51,684 bases of DNA, from the IMG/VR virus record IMGVR_UViG_3300042288_001152, positions 1-51,684 of that record. One strand, given 5' to 3'. The notes under the pieces were generated by a model. The model searched no databases, was not told the DNA's origin, and saw only the letters and a program-made list of their open reading frames with translations. Position numbers and translations under genes: made by a program. Positions 46,169 to 51,684 of the stretch are shown piece by piece. The stretch's first letter is position 1. Each line of letters starts with the position of its first letter. The stretch is from a virus.

Positions 46169-46722
46169 TTATCACCACTTCCCGCCTTAAAAACAAACTT
46201 TTGAATAACTATTCTTTCTCCACTAATATAATTTAATACTTCGTGATTAGATTCAGAAGGAAATAGAATTAGTGTTCCATTTTTTGGCTTTAAAAGAAAA
46301 TTTGAATCTGGAAACTCTAGGTTACCACCCTCACACTCGTGTGCCAGATAAAATATTGCTGTCAAGAATGGCTGAGAGTGATCCTCATCTGACAAAGAAA
46401 CATCAGCTATATGGTCGTTATGTAGTGGCATACCTCTGTCTGGAACAGTCCAACCAATTAAAATCCAATCTGAAAAAGAATATTTCTCATTTGGGTCTAA
46501 TCCATATTCCTTAATGTACTCTTCTAGACATGGGCCAAAATCTATATCTAGCTGATTATTAGACGGCATAGATTTATCCATAACCATTCTATATCCAGTA
46601 TGGTGTTCAATCAAAGAATCTTTTCTTTTTTCATACTCTTGCATAATATCTTTTTTAAGAGCAGGAAGATCTTTAGATATGTTTTCCCACACTAAAATTC
46701 TATCAGAGCGATCAACTATCAT
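46165..46722 (-). CDS. 2OG-Fe(II) oxygenase, P4H type
   Basis: The protein has 185 residues. Ligands are H101-N-D103 (PLHNDHI) and H160 (SNHEVLNY), with R170 in the 2OG site and AHECEGGNLEFP in place of the usual NDDYEGG strand. It is intact, but its core differs from the left-end cluster. It is placed between a HAD phosphatase and a dNMP kinase with 4-nt overlaps, so a nucleotide or nucleic-acid substrate is conceivable here. Confidence 0.85.
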   Translation of the reverse strand: MIVDRSDRILVWENISKDLPALKKDIMQEYEKRKDSLIEHHTGYRMVMDKSMPSNNQLDIDFGPCLEEYIKEYGLDPNEKYSFSDWILIGWTVPDRGMPLHNDHIADVSLSDEDHSQPFLTAIFYLAHECEGGNLEFPDSNFLLKPKNGTLILFPSESNHEVLNYISGERIVIQKFVFKAGSGDK

Positions 46723-47189
46723 CTTTTAACACCATCCCATGTTCCTATTTTGGTAGTAGGTATACCGTTTTCTTCCCACAATCTAATTATACTAGGGTTG
46801 TCATCTACAGCATGCTTTACTTCCCAGTACTCATTTATGTGCCCAAGTATATCTTTTTTAACTTCATAATCTTCTCTATGATCATCATCTTTTCTCATAA
46901 ACAATGCATCATGAGGAACATTATGCATCTTAAGCCACTTAGAAGTTAAGCCCCTATATTTTTCTTTTCTGGCGGTAACTATAATTATATCTAGACTATC
47001 GCATACTTCCCACACCATATCAACTACATCTTTGTGGGGTATACAATTTATAGAAGCTTTATGAAAATCATCAAAATTTCTTTTAAAGGAATCGCTAGAC
47101 CTATCCTGATTTAATATATGATGAAGTATTGGATCTACATCAACTAATGTGCCATCTACATCAAATATCCAAGCTGGTCTTTTTATCAT
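46719..47189 (-). CDS. HAD-family phosphatase (polynucleotide kinase 3'-phosphatase-like)
   Basis: The protein has 156 residues. IFDVDGTLVDV (8-18) holds the nucleophile and acid Asp, IIIVTARKEKYRGLTSKWL is motif II with the Thr, and HAVDDNPSIIRLW the acidic motif III. The layout matches the phosphatase half of T4 PseT; no kinase half is present. It could repair 3'-phosphate ends or act on nucleotides. It overlaps both neighbours. Confidence 0.78.
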   Translation of the reverse strand: MIKRPAWIFDVDGTLVDVDPILHHILNQDRSSDSFKRNFDDFHKASINCIPHKDVVDMVWEVCDSLDIIIVTARKEKYRGLTSKWLKMHNVPHDALFMRKDDDHREDYEVKKDILGHINEYWEVKHAVDDNPSIIRLWEENGIPTTKIGTWDGVKR

Positions 47190-47698
47190 GCTGAAAGTAT
47201 CTTTGCCAATGCATTTATTGTTGCTGCAATTCTTCCGATATCACGCAACTGCTCTACACTATAGCCTTCTTCTTTTAATGTTTCATAATGTGCTTTAACA
47301 CAAAAGTGACACTTACCAACAATAGATGAAGCTAATGAATAAGCTTCAAACTTACCTTTTGTAGTCCCGCCATGAGAAGTAATAGCATTCATTCTTAATT
47401 GAGCTGGTAACCCCTTTAAGTTTACGTCATCAGCCATTTCAATAAATGGATACCAAACGTTATTCTGTGCCATGATGGCACCAGCAGTAAGGGCAGCATT
47501 TTTTTCAACTTCATCTTTTGCATTAGCAGTAATAAAGGCAAGCAGTTTACCGTTGCCTGTTGCAAATGCTGCTGCTATTGAAATATACGTAGCATGCTCT
47601 GCATCTATAGATGATCTATTGATTACAGCATCAAGATTTAACTTAATGTCTTTAGCATATTCTGGAAGAGAATCCTTAAGCTGGTCCACCCATGTCAT
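47186..47698 (-). CDS. ahpD: Alkyl hydroperoxide reductase AhpD-like protein
   Basis: The protein has 170 residues. KCHFCVKAHYE gives the CxxC pair (C130, C133) and H137 of the carboxymuconolactone-decarboxylase fold of AhpD. In actinobacteria AhpD recycles AhpC using lipoamide. It overlaps AhpC by one base, as in bacterial ahpCD operons. Full-length and intact. It is a host-type metabolic gene carried by the phage. Confidence 0.92.
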   Translation of the reverse strand: MTWVDQLKDSLPEYAKDIKLNLDAVINRSSIDAEHATYISIAAAFATGNGKLLAFITANAKDEVEKNAALTAGAIMAQNNVWYPFIEMADDVNLKGLPAQLRMNAITSHGGTTKGKFEAYSLASSIVGKCHFCVKAHYETLKEEGYSVEQLRDIGRIAATINALAKILSA

Positions 47699-48234
47699 TA
47701 TAGAGTTTCTCCGCCCAAAGATCTGTTACAGGCACATAGCTCCCCTGTTTGAAGTGCATCTAGTACACGAAGAGTTTCATCTGGGTTTCTTCCTACATCT
47801 AAGTTGTTTACAGTAACATGCTGAATTGTATTGTCTGGGTCAACAATAAATGTGGCACGGTATGTAACTCCAGATGGGTGATGTACGCCAAGATCGTTTG
47901 CTAACTGGTGGCCTGTATCTGCAAATGACCAAGAGTTAGTTTTGCGTAAATCATCATGTGCGTTACGCCATGCAATCTTACAAAATTCATTATCTACTGA
48001 ACCAGTCATAAGAATAGCATCTCTATCATTAAAATCATTTACTAATGCATCGTATGCAACAATTTCTGTTGGACATACAAATGTAAAATCCTTTGGATAA
48101 AAAGCAATGATCTTCCACTTTCCAGGGAAAGAGTCTTGATTTAATACTTCAAAAGAACTATCTTCATAGCTCAGGGCTCCTGGCTTTACACCAGTAACTG
48201 CAAAATTTCCTAACTTATCTCCTACTGTTTTCAT
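47698..48234 (-). CDS. ahpC: Peroxiredoxin AhpC
   Basis: The protein has 178 residues. FTFVCPTE carries the peroxidatic C54; the C-terminal GELCACN (C167, C169) carries the resolving cysteines, with two as in mycobacterial-type AhpC. It reduces hydrogen peroxide, organic peroxides and peroxynitrite. AGGAG precedes ATG. It lies 30 nt after tRNA-Lys and is probably cotranscribed with the two tRNAs from the promoter at 48423. Confidence 0.94.
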   Translation of the reverse strand: MKTVGDKLGNFAVTGVKPGALSYEDSSFEVLNQDSFPGKWKIIAFYPKDFTFVCPTEIVAYDALVNDFNDRDAILMTGSVDNEFCKIAWRNAHDDLRKTNSWSFADTGHQLANDLGVHHPSGVTYRATFIVDPDNTIQHVTVNNLDVGRNPDETLRVLDALQTGELCACNRSLGGETL

Positions 48235-48264
48235 TTTTCTCCTATATAGTTTATCTTACACGTG

Positions 48265-48337
48265 TGTCCCCAGATGGGCTCGAACCATCGACCCGCAGAT
48301 TAAAAGTCTGCTGCTCTACCAGCTGAGCTATAGGAAC
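48265..48337 (-). tRNA. tRNA-Lys (anticodon UUU)
   Basis: It is a 73-nt cloverleaf: acceptor GTTCCTA/TGGGGAC, D-arm GCTC/GAGC, anticodon stem GCAGA/TCTGC with loop CTTTTAA (TTT), T-loop TTCGAGC, discriminator A. One base separates it from tRNA-Asn. Confidence 0.93.
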
Positions 48338-48338
48338 G

Positions 48339-48411
48339 CTGCCCCACCTGGTCTCGATCCAGGGACACCCGAATTAACAGTTCGGTGCTCTACCAGCTGA
48401 GCTATGGGGCA
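48339..48411 (-). tRNA. tRNA-Asn (anticodon GUU)
   Basis: It is a 73-nt cloverleaf: acceptor TGCCCCA/TGGGGCA, anticodon stem CCGAA/TTCGG with loop CTGTTAA (GTT), T-stem CCTGG/CCAGG, discriminator G. The T-loop is ATCGAGA rather than TTCGAGA, a small oddity. Confidence 0.9.
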
Positions 48412-48422
48412 CAACTGACTTA

Positions 48423-48451
48423 AGTATATAATTTATTTCAAAGGGAGTCAA
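48423..48451 (-). promoter_or_regulatory. Sigma70 promoter of the tRNA-ahpCD operon
   Basis: TTGACT (48446-48451), a 17-bp spacer and TATACT (48423-48428) on the minus strand place the start about 5 nt before tRNA-Asn. Confidence 0.75.
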
Positions 48452-48454
48452 TAG

Positions 48455-48721
48455 TTACTTAATGTGATCGATAGATTGTTTTGCTTTTGTTTTAATCCAT
48501 TGACCTATTCTTCCTCTATTAACTTTTTCTATTAAAATTGGGGCAAAGCTTTCATTTTTAATTTCTGAGCCAATATACTCTTCGCCTGTTTCAAGGTCTA
48601 ATACCTTATACTTTCCTGGCGCTTTGGTGTGTATAATTAGATCAACCGCCTCATCAAGTTCAGAGACGGTTGATCCATTTAGTAATTTTCTAATTTTTAT
48701 AATCCAGGCCTTAAATAAAAT
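48455..48721 (-). CDS. 88-codon frame without a standard start codon
   Basis: The frame runs from just after TAG 48722-48724 to TAA 48455 with no ATG, GTG or TTG; the earliest candidate is ATT 48721 (ILFKAWIIKIRKLLNGSTVS, then ELDEAVDLIIHTKAPGKYKV, then LDLETGEEYIGSEI). It looks coding: charged, ordered and filling the gap exactly between neighbours. A rare ATT start or a sequence error at the start codon would explain it. The function is unknown. Confidence 0.5.
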   Translation of the reverse strand: MLFKAWIIKIRKLLNGSTVSELDEAVDLIIHTKAPGKYKVLDLETGEEYIGSEIKNESFAPILIEKVNRGRIGQWIKTKAKQSIDHIK

Positions 48722-48729
48722 CTAATTGT

Positions 48730-48918
48730 TTAGATCTTTTTTCTGCCTATTTTTTTAGGCGGTCTTTGTGCAGTATTTATCTCACGACGAATACCATGTT
48801 TATTTGTATCAATCTTTAATCCTTGTCTAGGATTTTTTCTTGTAGCCTCTCGGCTTGTTACTGCACCAGCTGCTGCACCGTTAGGTGGAGGAGCCATTCC
48901 TGTTCCATCCATTGACAT
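48730..48918 (-). CDS. Small basic Pro/Gly-rich protein
   Basis: The protein has 62 residues. MSMDGTGMAPPPNGAAAGAV is followed by a basic tail (RREINTAQRPPKKIGRKK). The start overlaps the previous stop as TAATG. It is possibly a virion or DNA-associated protein. No family is recognised. Confidence 0.58.
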   Translation of the reverse strand: MSMDGTGMAPPPNGAAAGAVTSREATRKNPRQGLKIDTNKHGIRREINTAQRPPKKIGRKKI

Positions 48919-49082
48919 TAATTCATGTCCATTTCTGTTTTTGAAACTCCAAGAGTATTTTCGGAGTCTGTGCCAAACATAACTGGTGAAGGTAGTTGGC
49001 CTGGGCCAACGTCATACACGTTTTGGTTTGGCATCTCTACGCCCATAAATGCTTCTGAGCTGCATCCACACATAGCGCACAT
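48918..49082 (-). CDS. 54-residue protein
   Basis: MCAMCGCSSEAFMGVEMPNQ has a CxxCxC cluster, then a Pro/Gly-rich segment. The ATG is 3 nt after the previous stop. The function is unknown; metal binding is possible. Confidence 0.57.
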   Translation of the reverse strand: MCAMCGCSSEAFMGVEMPNQNVYDVGPGQLPSPVMFGTDSENTLGVSKTEMDMN

Positions 49083-49085
49083 AGA

Positions 49086-49244
49086 TTACTTACCGTTGTT
49101 TCCTACGCCAGAACCGTCTTGTGTTGACTTATCTGATGCTGGAAAAGCTGAAGCTGGTGCCTCTGTGTAGTTTTCTGTTGGCCAAGGTGAAGTACCTGCT
49201 GGCTTTACTTCGTTAAATCCTGTTAAATTCAATCCATCTGTCAT
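49086..49244 (-). CDS. 52-residue protein
   Basis: MTDGLNLTGFNEVKPAGTSP and a low-complexity Ala/Ser/Gly tail. AGGAG precedes ATG. It is preceded by a possible leaderless 9-residue leader. The function is unknown. Confidence 0.6.
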   Translation of the reverse strand: MTDGLNLTGFNEVKPAGTSPWPTENYTEAPASAFPASDKSTQDGSGVGNNGK

Positions 49245-49265
49245 TTTATTACTCCTATAGGTTAT

Positions 49266-49295
49266 TTATTTGAGCGGGACTAGTAATCCACTCAT
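49266..49295 (-). CDS. Possible leaderless 9-residue leader peptide
   Basis: ATG 49295 lies exactly six bases after TATAAT, the same spacing as the window's other leaderless genes. It encodes MSGLLVPLK and a stop, 22 nt before the next gene's start. It may be a chance frame in the leader or a translated upstream peptide. Confidence 0.3.
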   Translation of the reverse strand: MSGLLVPLK

Positions 49296-49301
49296 ATGAC
49301 T

Positions 49302-49310
49302 ATTATAGCA
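49302..49310 (-). promoter_or_regulatory. Extended -10 promoter
   Basis: TGCTATAAT on the minus strand drives the 49244-48455 group. Confidence 0.58.
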
Positions 49311-49319
49311 TTTAGTTGA

Positions 49320-49442
49320 TTAGGACTTGTACTGCTTATGCCAGCAGTCATCACAAATATCTATTATCATGCCTTCTGGCTTAGATGATAGTCTAGTTGC
49401 TTTATTACCGCAGTCTTTTATCTCACAATGCCCACTAAACAC
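49320..49442 (-). CDS. 40-residue zinc-binding peptide
   Basis: It starts at GTG 49442, overlapping the upstream TAG (TAGTG) with AGGA upstream. CEIKDC and CDDCWH are paired cysteines around a short linker, a zinc finger. The function is unknown. Confidence 0.55.
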   Translation of the reverse strand: MFSGHCEIKDCGNKATRLSSKPEGMIIDICDDCWHKQYKS

Positions 49443-49582
49443 TACTTAGATCCTTTTGCCTTTTGTCCTCTATATCCAGTTTTCTTTATATTCATAGATC
49501 CTGGCTTTTTCTGCCCACTAGCATATGTTCCTGCTTGTCTTTGAGCTAAAGCTCTTTGCATTTTATCTAAATGTTTTCCCAT
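49442..49582 (-). CDS. 46-residue basic protein
   Basis: MGKHLDKMQRALAQRQAGTY, then a Gly/Lys-rich tail (KKTGYRGQKAKGSK). TAATG couples it to the DUF2061 gene. It may bind nucleic acid. Confidence 0.55.
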   Translation of the reverse strand: MGKHLDKMQRALAQRQAGTYASGQKKPGSMNIKKTGYRGQKAKGSK

Positions 49583-49782
49583 TATTTTACCTTATTCCCA
49601 AATTTTACCCAAAGTCTTTCATGAATAAAATATCCAGCTGCCTCAAAAGCTATGTATAGGAATGCTCCGATAGTAGCATATTCCCATTCCCCAGTAAATA
49701 AAAATATTAAGCCTGCAAGTACAACTAAATGAAATACTTCCCAGCTAATAGTTTTTAAAGATGTTCTTTTATTTGACTCCAT
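49582..49782 (-). CDS. DUF2061-like membrane protein
   Basis: The protein has 66 residues. SLKTISWEVFHLVVLAGLIF, FTGEWEYATIGAFLYIAFEA and HERLWVKFG follow the DUF2061 pattern with two membrane helices. Function is unknown in any organism. It overlaps the end of the monooxygenase gene by 14 nt. Confidence 0.78.
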   Translation of the reverse strand: MESNKRTSLKTISWEVFHLVVLAGLIFLFTGEWEYATIGAFLYIAFEAAGYFIHERLWVKFGNKVK

Positions 49783-50566
49783 TTTGTTCCCCTATCATTT
49801 CTTTTATTAAATAATGTATCGATGAAACATTATTATCTTCTGGATGAGTACTAATTAATAAATCAGTTGCACCCAAATCTTTTAGATCATTTATCTGTTT
49901 TTTAACTATATCCTTGCTTCCGCATATTGTCCATTGATCGGATCCAGGATTTTTTTGGATCATCTCTTTTATTTCTGACTCTGATTCATTTATAATTATT
50001 CTAAAAGATAACATTTGCTTTTTATTTTTTATAAAATTAGTATCGTTGTAGGAATTCTTATGCATGTTTATCATGGCCAAGTGAGTTGCATTGTATTTGT
50101 CTGCCATAAGCTTAGTCTCATTAGAATGACCGCCCATTACTATTTCTGAAACGGTATCCCCAGACAACTCAATAAACTTTGCAAGCCAGTCGTCCGTATA
50201 CTTTAATCTTTTTTCTGGAGTATTGAGTTGATCGCTTACCCATATTAAGTCCTCAACTGATGTTTCGTCTTTATGAAGATCCCCTGAGACTATATTTAGC
50301 ATCAGTCTGTTTGGAGAGATTGAATAAAAAGCTTTGCACATCATTGCACAGTATTCTGGGCTAATTGCATATGTTCTTATAGCTGGCATGTATTTAAATT
50401 TATGATTTACATCTAATGCTCTAGCTGCTTTAATCCAATTGTCATCTATCTTTGAGTGATAAACCAATAATATTGATTCGTAACCAAACTCATCGACAAT
50501 ACCAGAAATTGTTTTTAGGTGAGATATACTTGTATCTTCGCCTCTTTCCATCCAATGAAATCTCAT
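49769..50566 (-). CDS. Luciferase-like (LLM family) flavin monooxygenase
   Basis: The protein has 265 residues. MRFHWMERGEDTSI, FGYESILLVYHSKIDDNWIK, YMPAIRTYAISPEYCAMMCK and SPNRLMLNIVSGDL follow the alkanesulfonate monooxygenase-like (SsuD) members of the bacterial luciferase superfamily, a TIM barrel using FMNH2 or F420H2. It is shorter than typical SsuD (about 380). Substrate is unknown; sulfur scavenging from sulfonates is possible. The ATG lies six bases after an extended -10 box. Confidence 0.8.
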   Translation of the reverse strand: MRFHWMERGEDTSISHLKTISGIVDEFGYESILLVYHSKIDDNWIKAARALDVNHKFKYMPAIRTYAISPEYCAMMCKAFYSISPNRLMLNIVSGDLHKDETSVEDLIWVSDQLNTPEKRLKYTDDWLAKFIELSGDTVSEIVMGGHSNETKLMADKYNATHLAMINMHKNSYNDTNFIKNKKQMLSFRIIINESESEIKEMIQKNPGSDQWTICGSKDIVKKQINDLKDLGATDLLISTHPEDNNVSSIHYLIKEMIGEQNGVK

Positions 50567-50572
50567 ATTCCC

Positions 50573-50581
50573 ATTCTATCA
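50573..50581 (-). promoter_or_regulatory. Extended -10 promoter, leaderless
   Basis: TGATAGAAT on the minus strand ends six bases before ATG 50566. Confidence 0.5.
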
Positions 50582-50593
50582 TTTATAAGATAA

Positions 50594-50621
50594 GGGGGCA
50601 AGACCAATAGATCCTGCCCCC
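50594..50621 (-). terminator. Rho-independent terminator
   Basis: GGGGGCA and TGCCCCC pair across a 14-base loop, followed by TTATCTTAT on the minus strand, 14 nt after the stop of the last gene. Confidence 0.75.
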
Positions 50622-50634
50622 TGTTACTAATTAA

Positions 50635-51684
50635 TTACTTAACTAAAGTAACTTTAGCCTTTGGATTCTTTGCATTCCATTGGCGAGCCAACTTGTTGAA
50701 AGCATCCTTAAGTGACTTAATTGCTGCAGCATTATCTGCAGTAAGCTTAGCAATCTGAGCATCCTTTGCAACAAGTGCTGCATCTGACACTACCTTTGCA
50801 TCTGCGAGTGCCTTAGCAGAAGCAGCCTTCTCTGCTGCTAGAGCAGCATCTGAAGCAACCTTTGCAGCAGCAGCATCTGCAGCAGCCTTTACAACTGCAG
50901 CATCTGAAATTGCCTTAGCGGCCAGTGCAGCATCCTTTGCGGCCTTCTCAGCAGCAAGCTCTGATACTAGATCACGAACCGCAATCTCTGCGAATGGTGC
51001 AAGTGTTGGAGCAGTCAAACCTACTACTGCACCTGCAACTGCATCTCCTGCAGTTGTTGGAGCAAACGTAATAAGTGAGCGTGTTCCAGTTGTTGGAAGA
51101 GTAGCCTTAAAGGTTGCTGTTCCAAAATCTGTAAGCGTAGCACCAGTTGTTACTGTTGCTGTGTCTAGTACTGCTGTTGCAGCAAAGACTGTTGCTGTAA
51201 TTGACTTACCAGACACCTTGTTACCAAATGCGTCTGTTGCAGTTACAACGATATCCTGCTTAGTTCCTGCTGCACCTGCTGAAGGTGCTGAAACTGTTAG
51301 GTTATTGATCTTGCCAGCAGTACCCTGTACATAGTATGTAAGAGTTGTTCCACCATTGTTAATTACAACGGTTCCAATTGCTGTTGTCTTTGTGTAGACA
51401 AAAAATGTTGCAGTTGTTCCAGTGCCTGTTGCGATTGTCAAAGATGATGATCCTGACGATGCTCCGACTGGTGCTGCTGATGTGTGTAGTGCTGATACGA
51501 TTGTTGCGTTAGTTGCAGTTGCAGTTACTGATGTTCCTGCTGCTACTGTTGCTACAAAGCGTAGTGCATCTGCTGCATCGATTGTATTATCTGCTGGGAC
51601 TGGCAATGACGCAGGTGTAGCGATTACACCGTTAGTAGTGTTCGCTGTTCCATCTAGCGTTACCGCTACTGTCATTACTGTAGC
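50635..51684 (-). CDS. Ig-like, Ala-rich surface or structural protein (partial, 5' end missing)
   Basis: The frame is open to the window edge; an ATG at 51675 is in frame but codons continue upstream of it, so the start is probably outside. It contains beta domains with a bacterial Ig/invasin-type segment (DIVVTATDAFGNKVSGKSIT). An Ala/Lys coiled coil follows (LAAEKAASAKALADAKVVSD) and a conserved-looking C-terminus (FNKLARQWNAKNPKAKVTLV). GC content and codon use are higher than neighbours, consistent with strong expression. It may be a virion decoration or fibre protein, or a host-surface-like protein. Confidence 0.65.
   Translation of the reverse strand, partial: ATVMTVAVTLDGTANTTNGVIATPASLPVPADNTIDAADALRFVATVAAGTSVTATATNATIVSALHTSAAPVGASSGSSSLTIATGTGTTATFFVYTKTTAIGTVVINNGGTTLTYYVQGTAGKINNLTVSAPSAGAAGTKQDIVVTATDAFGNKVSGKSITATVFAATAVLDTATVTTGATLTDFGTATFKATLPTTGTRSLITFAPTTAGDAVAGAVVGLTAPTLAPFAEIAVRDLVSELAAEKAAKDAALAAKAISDAAVVKAAADAAAAKVASDAALAAEKAASAKALADAKVVSDAALVAKDAQIAKLTADNAAAIKSLKDAFNKLARQWNAKNPKAKVTLVK

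Noticed and set aside
1-51684. Integrase, attachment site or insertion sequence
   Set aside because: No recombinase or transposase motifs and no terminal inverted repeats were recognised; tRNAs here look like phage cargo rather than att targets.

Overview
The window is part of a double-stranded DNA phage genome, most likely a tailed phage of a low-GC, probably freshwater, actinobacterium. It is dense with short genes joined by ATGA or TAATG overlaps. It holds phage tail-fibre, holin, endolysin and class II ribonucleotide reductase genes, plus phage families such as GP88, DUF932 and DUF6171. The actinobacterial assignment is inference: it rests on a DUF7455-like zinc protein, an Lsr2-like mini-protein and many apparently leaderless mRNAs. 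Terminase, capsid, portal, polymerase and integrase are not here. The first and last genes run off the window, so the genome continues on both sides.

Layout. (1) 1-19431, minus strand: tail-fibre and adhesin genes (LamG, collagen-like plus S74 chaperone, Fn3, Mtd-type N-termini, beta-helix and Ala-rich coiled-coil repeats) and an EF-hand holin. Five 2-oxoglutarate/Fe(II) oxygenases and a DUF6065-like protein are inserted among them (2415-6735). (2) 19498-24647: class II RNR, then a divergent plus-strand group with a Sec-exported endolysin, small proteins and two more oxygenase-fold proteins. (3) 24891-27153, minus: SGNH-like hydrolase, JmjC/cupin oxygenase, sulfotransferase, tRNA-Ile(UAU) and small zinc or membrane peptides. 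(4) 27298-40454, plus: about 45 small genes driven by a repeated promoter, with GP88, DUF932, Api92-like and Lsr2-like proteins and tRNA-Asp. (5) 40455-41051: AT-rich gap between convergent blocks, with tandem 10-bp repeats. (6) 41052-50566, minus: more oxygenases, glutathione peroxidase, AhpC/AhpD, dNMP kinase, HAD phosphatase, tRNA-Asn/Lys, a DUF2061 membrane protein and a luciferase-like monooxygenase. (7) 50635-end: a partial, Ala-rich, Ig-like surface or structural protein.

Two systems stand out. First, ten prolyl-4-hydroxylase-type proteins (one lacking the first iron ligand) and two JmjC/cupin-type ones, several directly beside a collagen-like tail fibre and a tail protein ending in FFAPPG repeats. 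This suggests a phage-encoded apparatus that hydroxylates its own virion fibres. AhpC, AhpD and glutathione peroxidase may protect this iron chemistry; the substrate link is inference. Second, the small-gene block is wired by a repeated intergenic cassette. It contains a promoter of strict form TGTCAG-N10-TATAAT (14 copies), an upstream CRP/GlxR-type palindrome TGTGA-N6-TCACA (6 perfect, 2 near-perfect) at helically phased distances, DnaA-box 9-mers and a GGCGTGTCG element. The minus-strand genes instead often use a TATAAT box 6-7 nt before the start codon, i.e. leaderless mRNAs.
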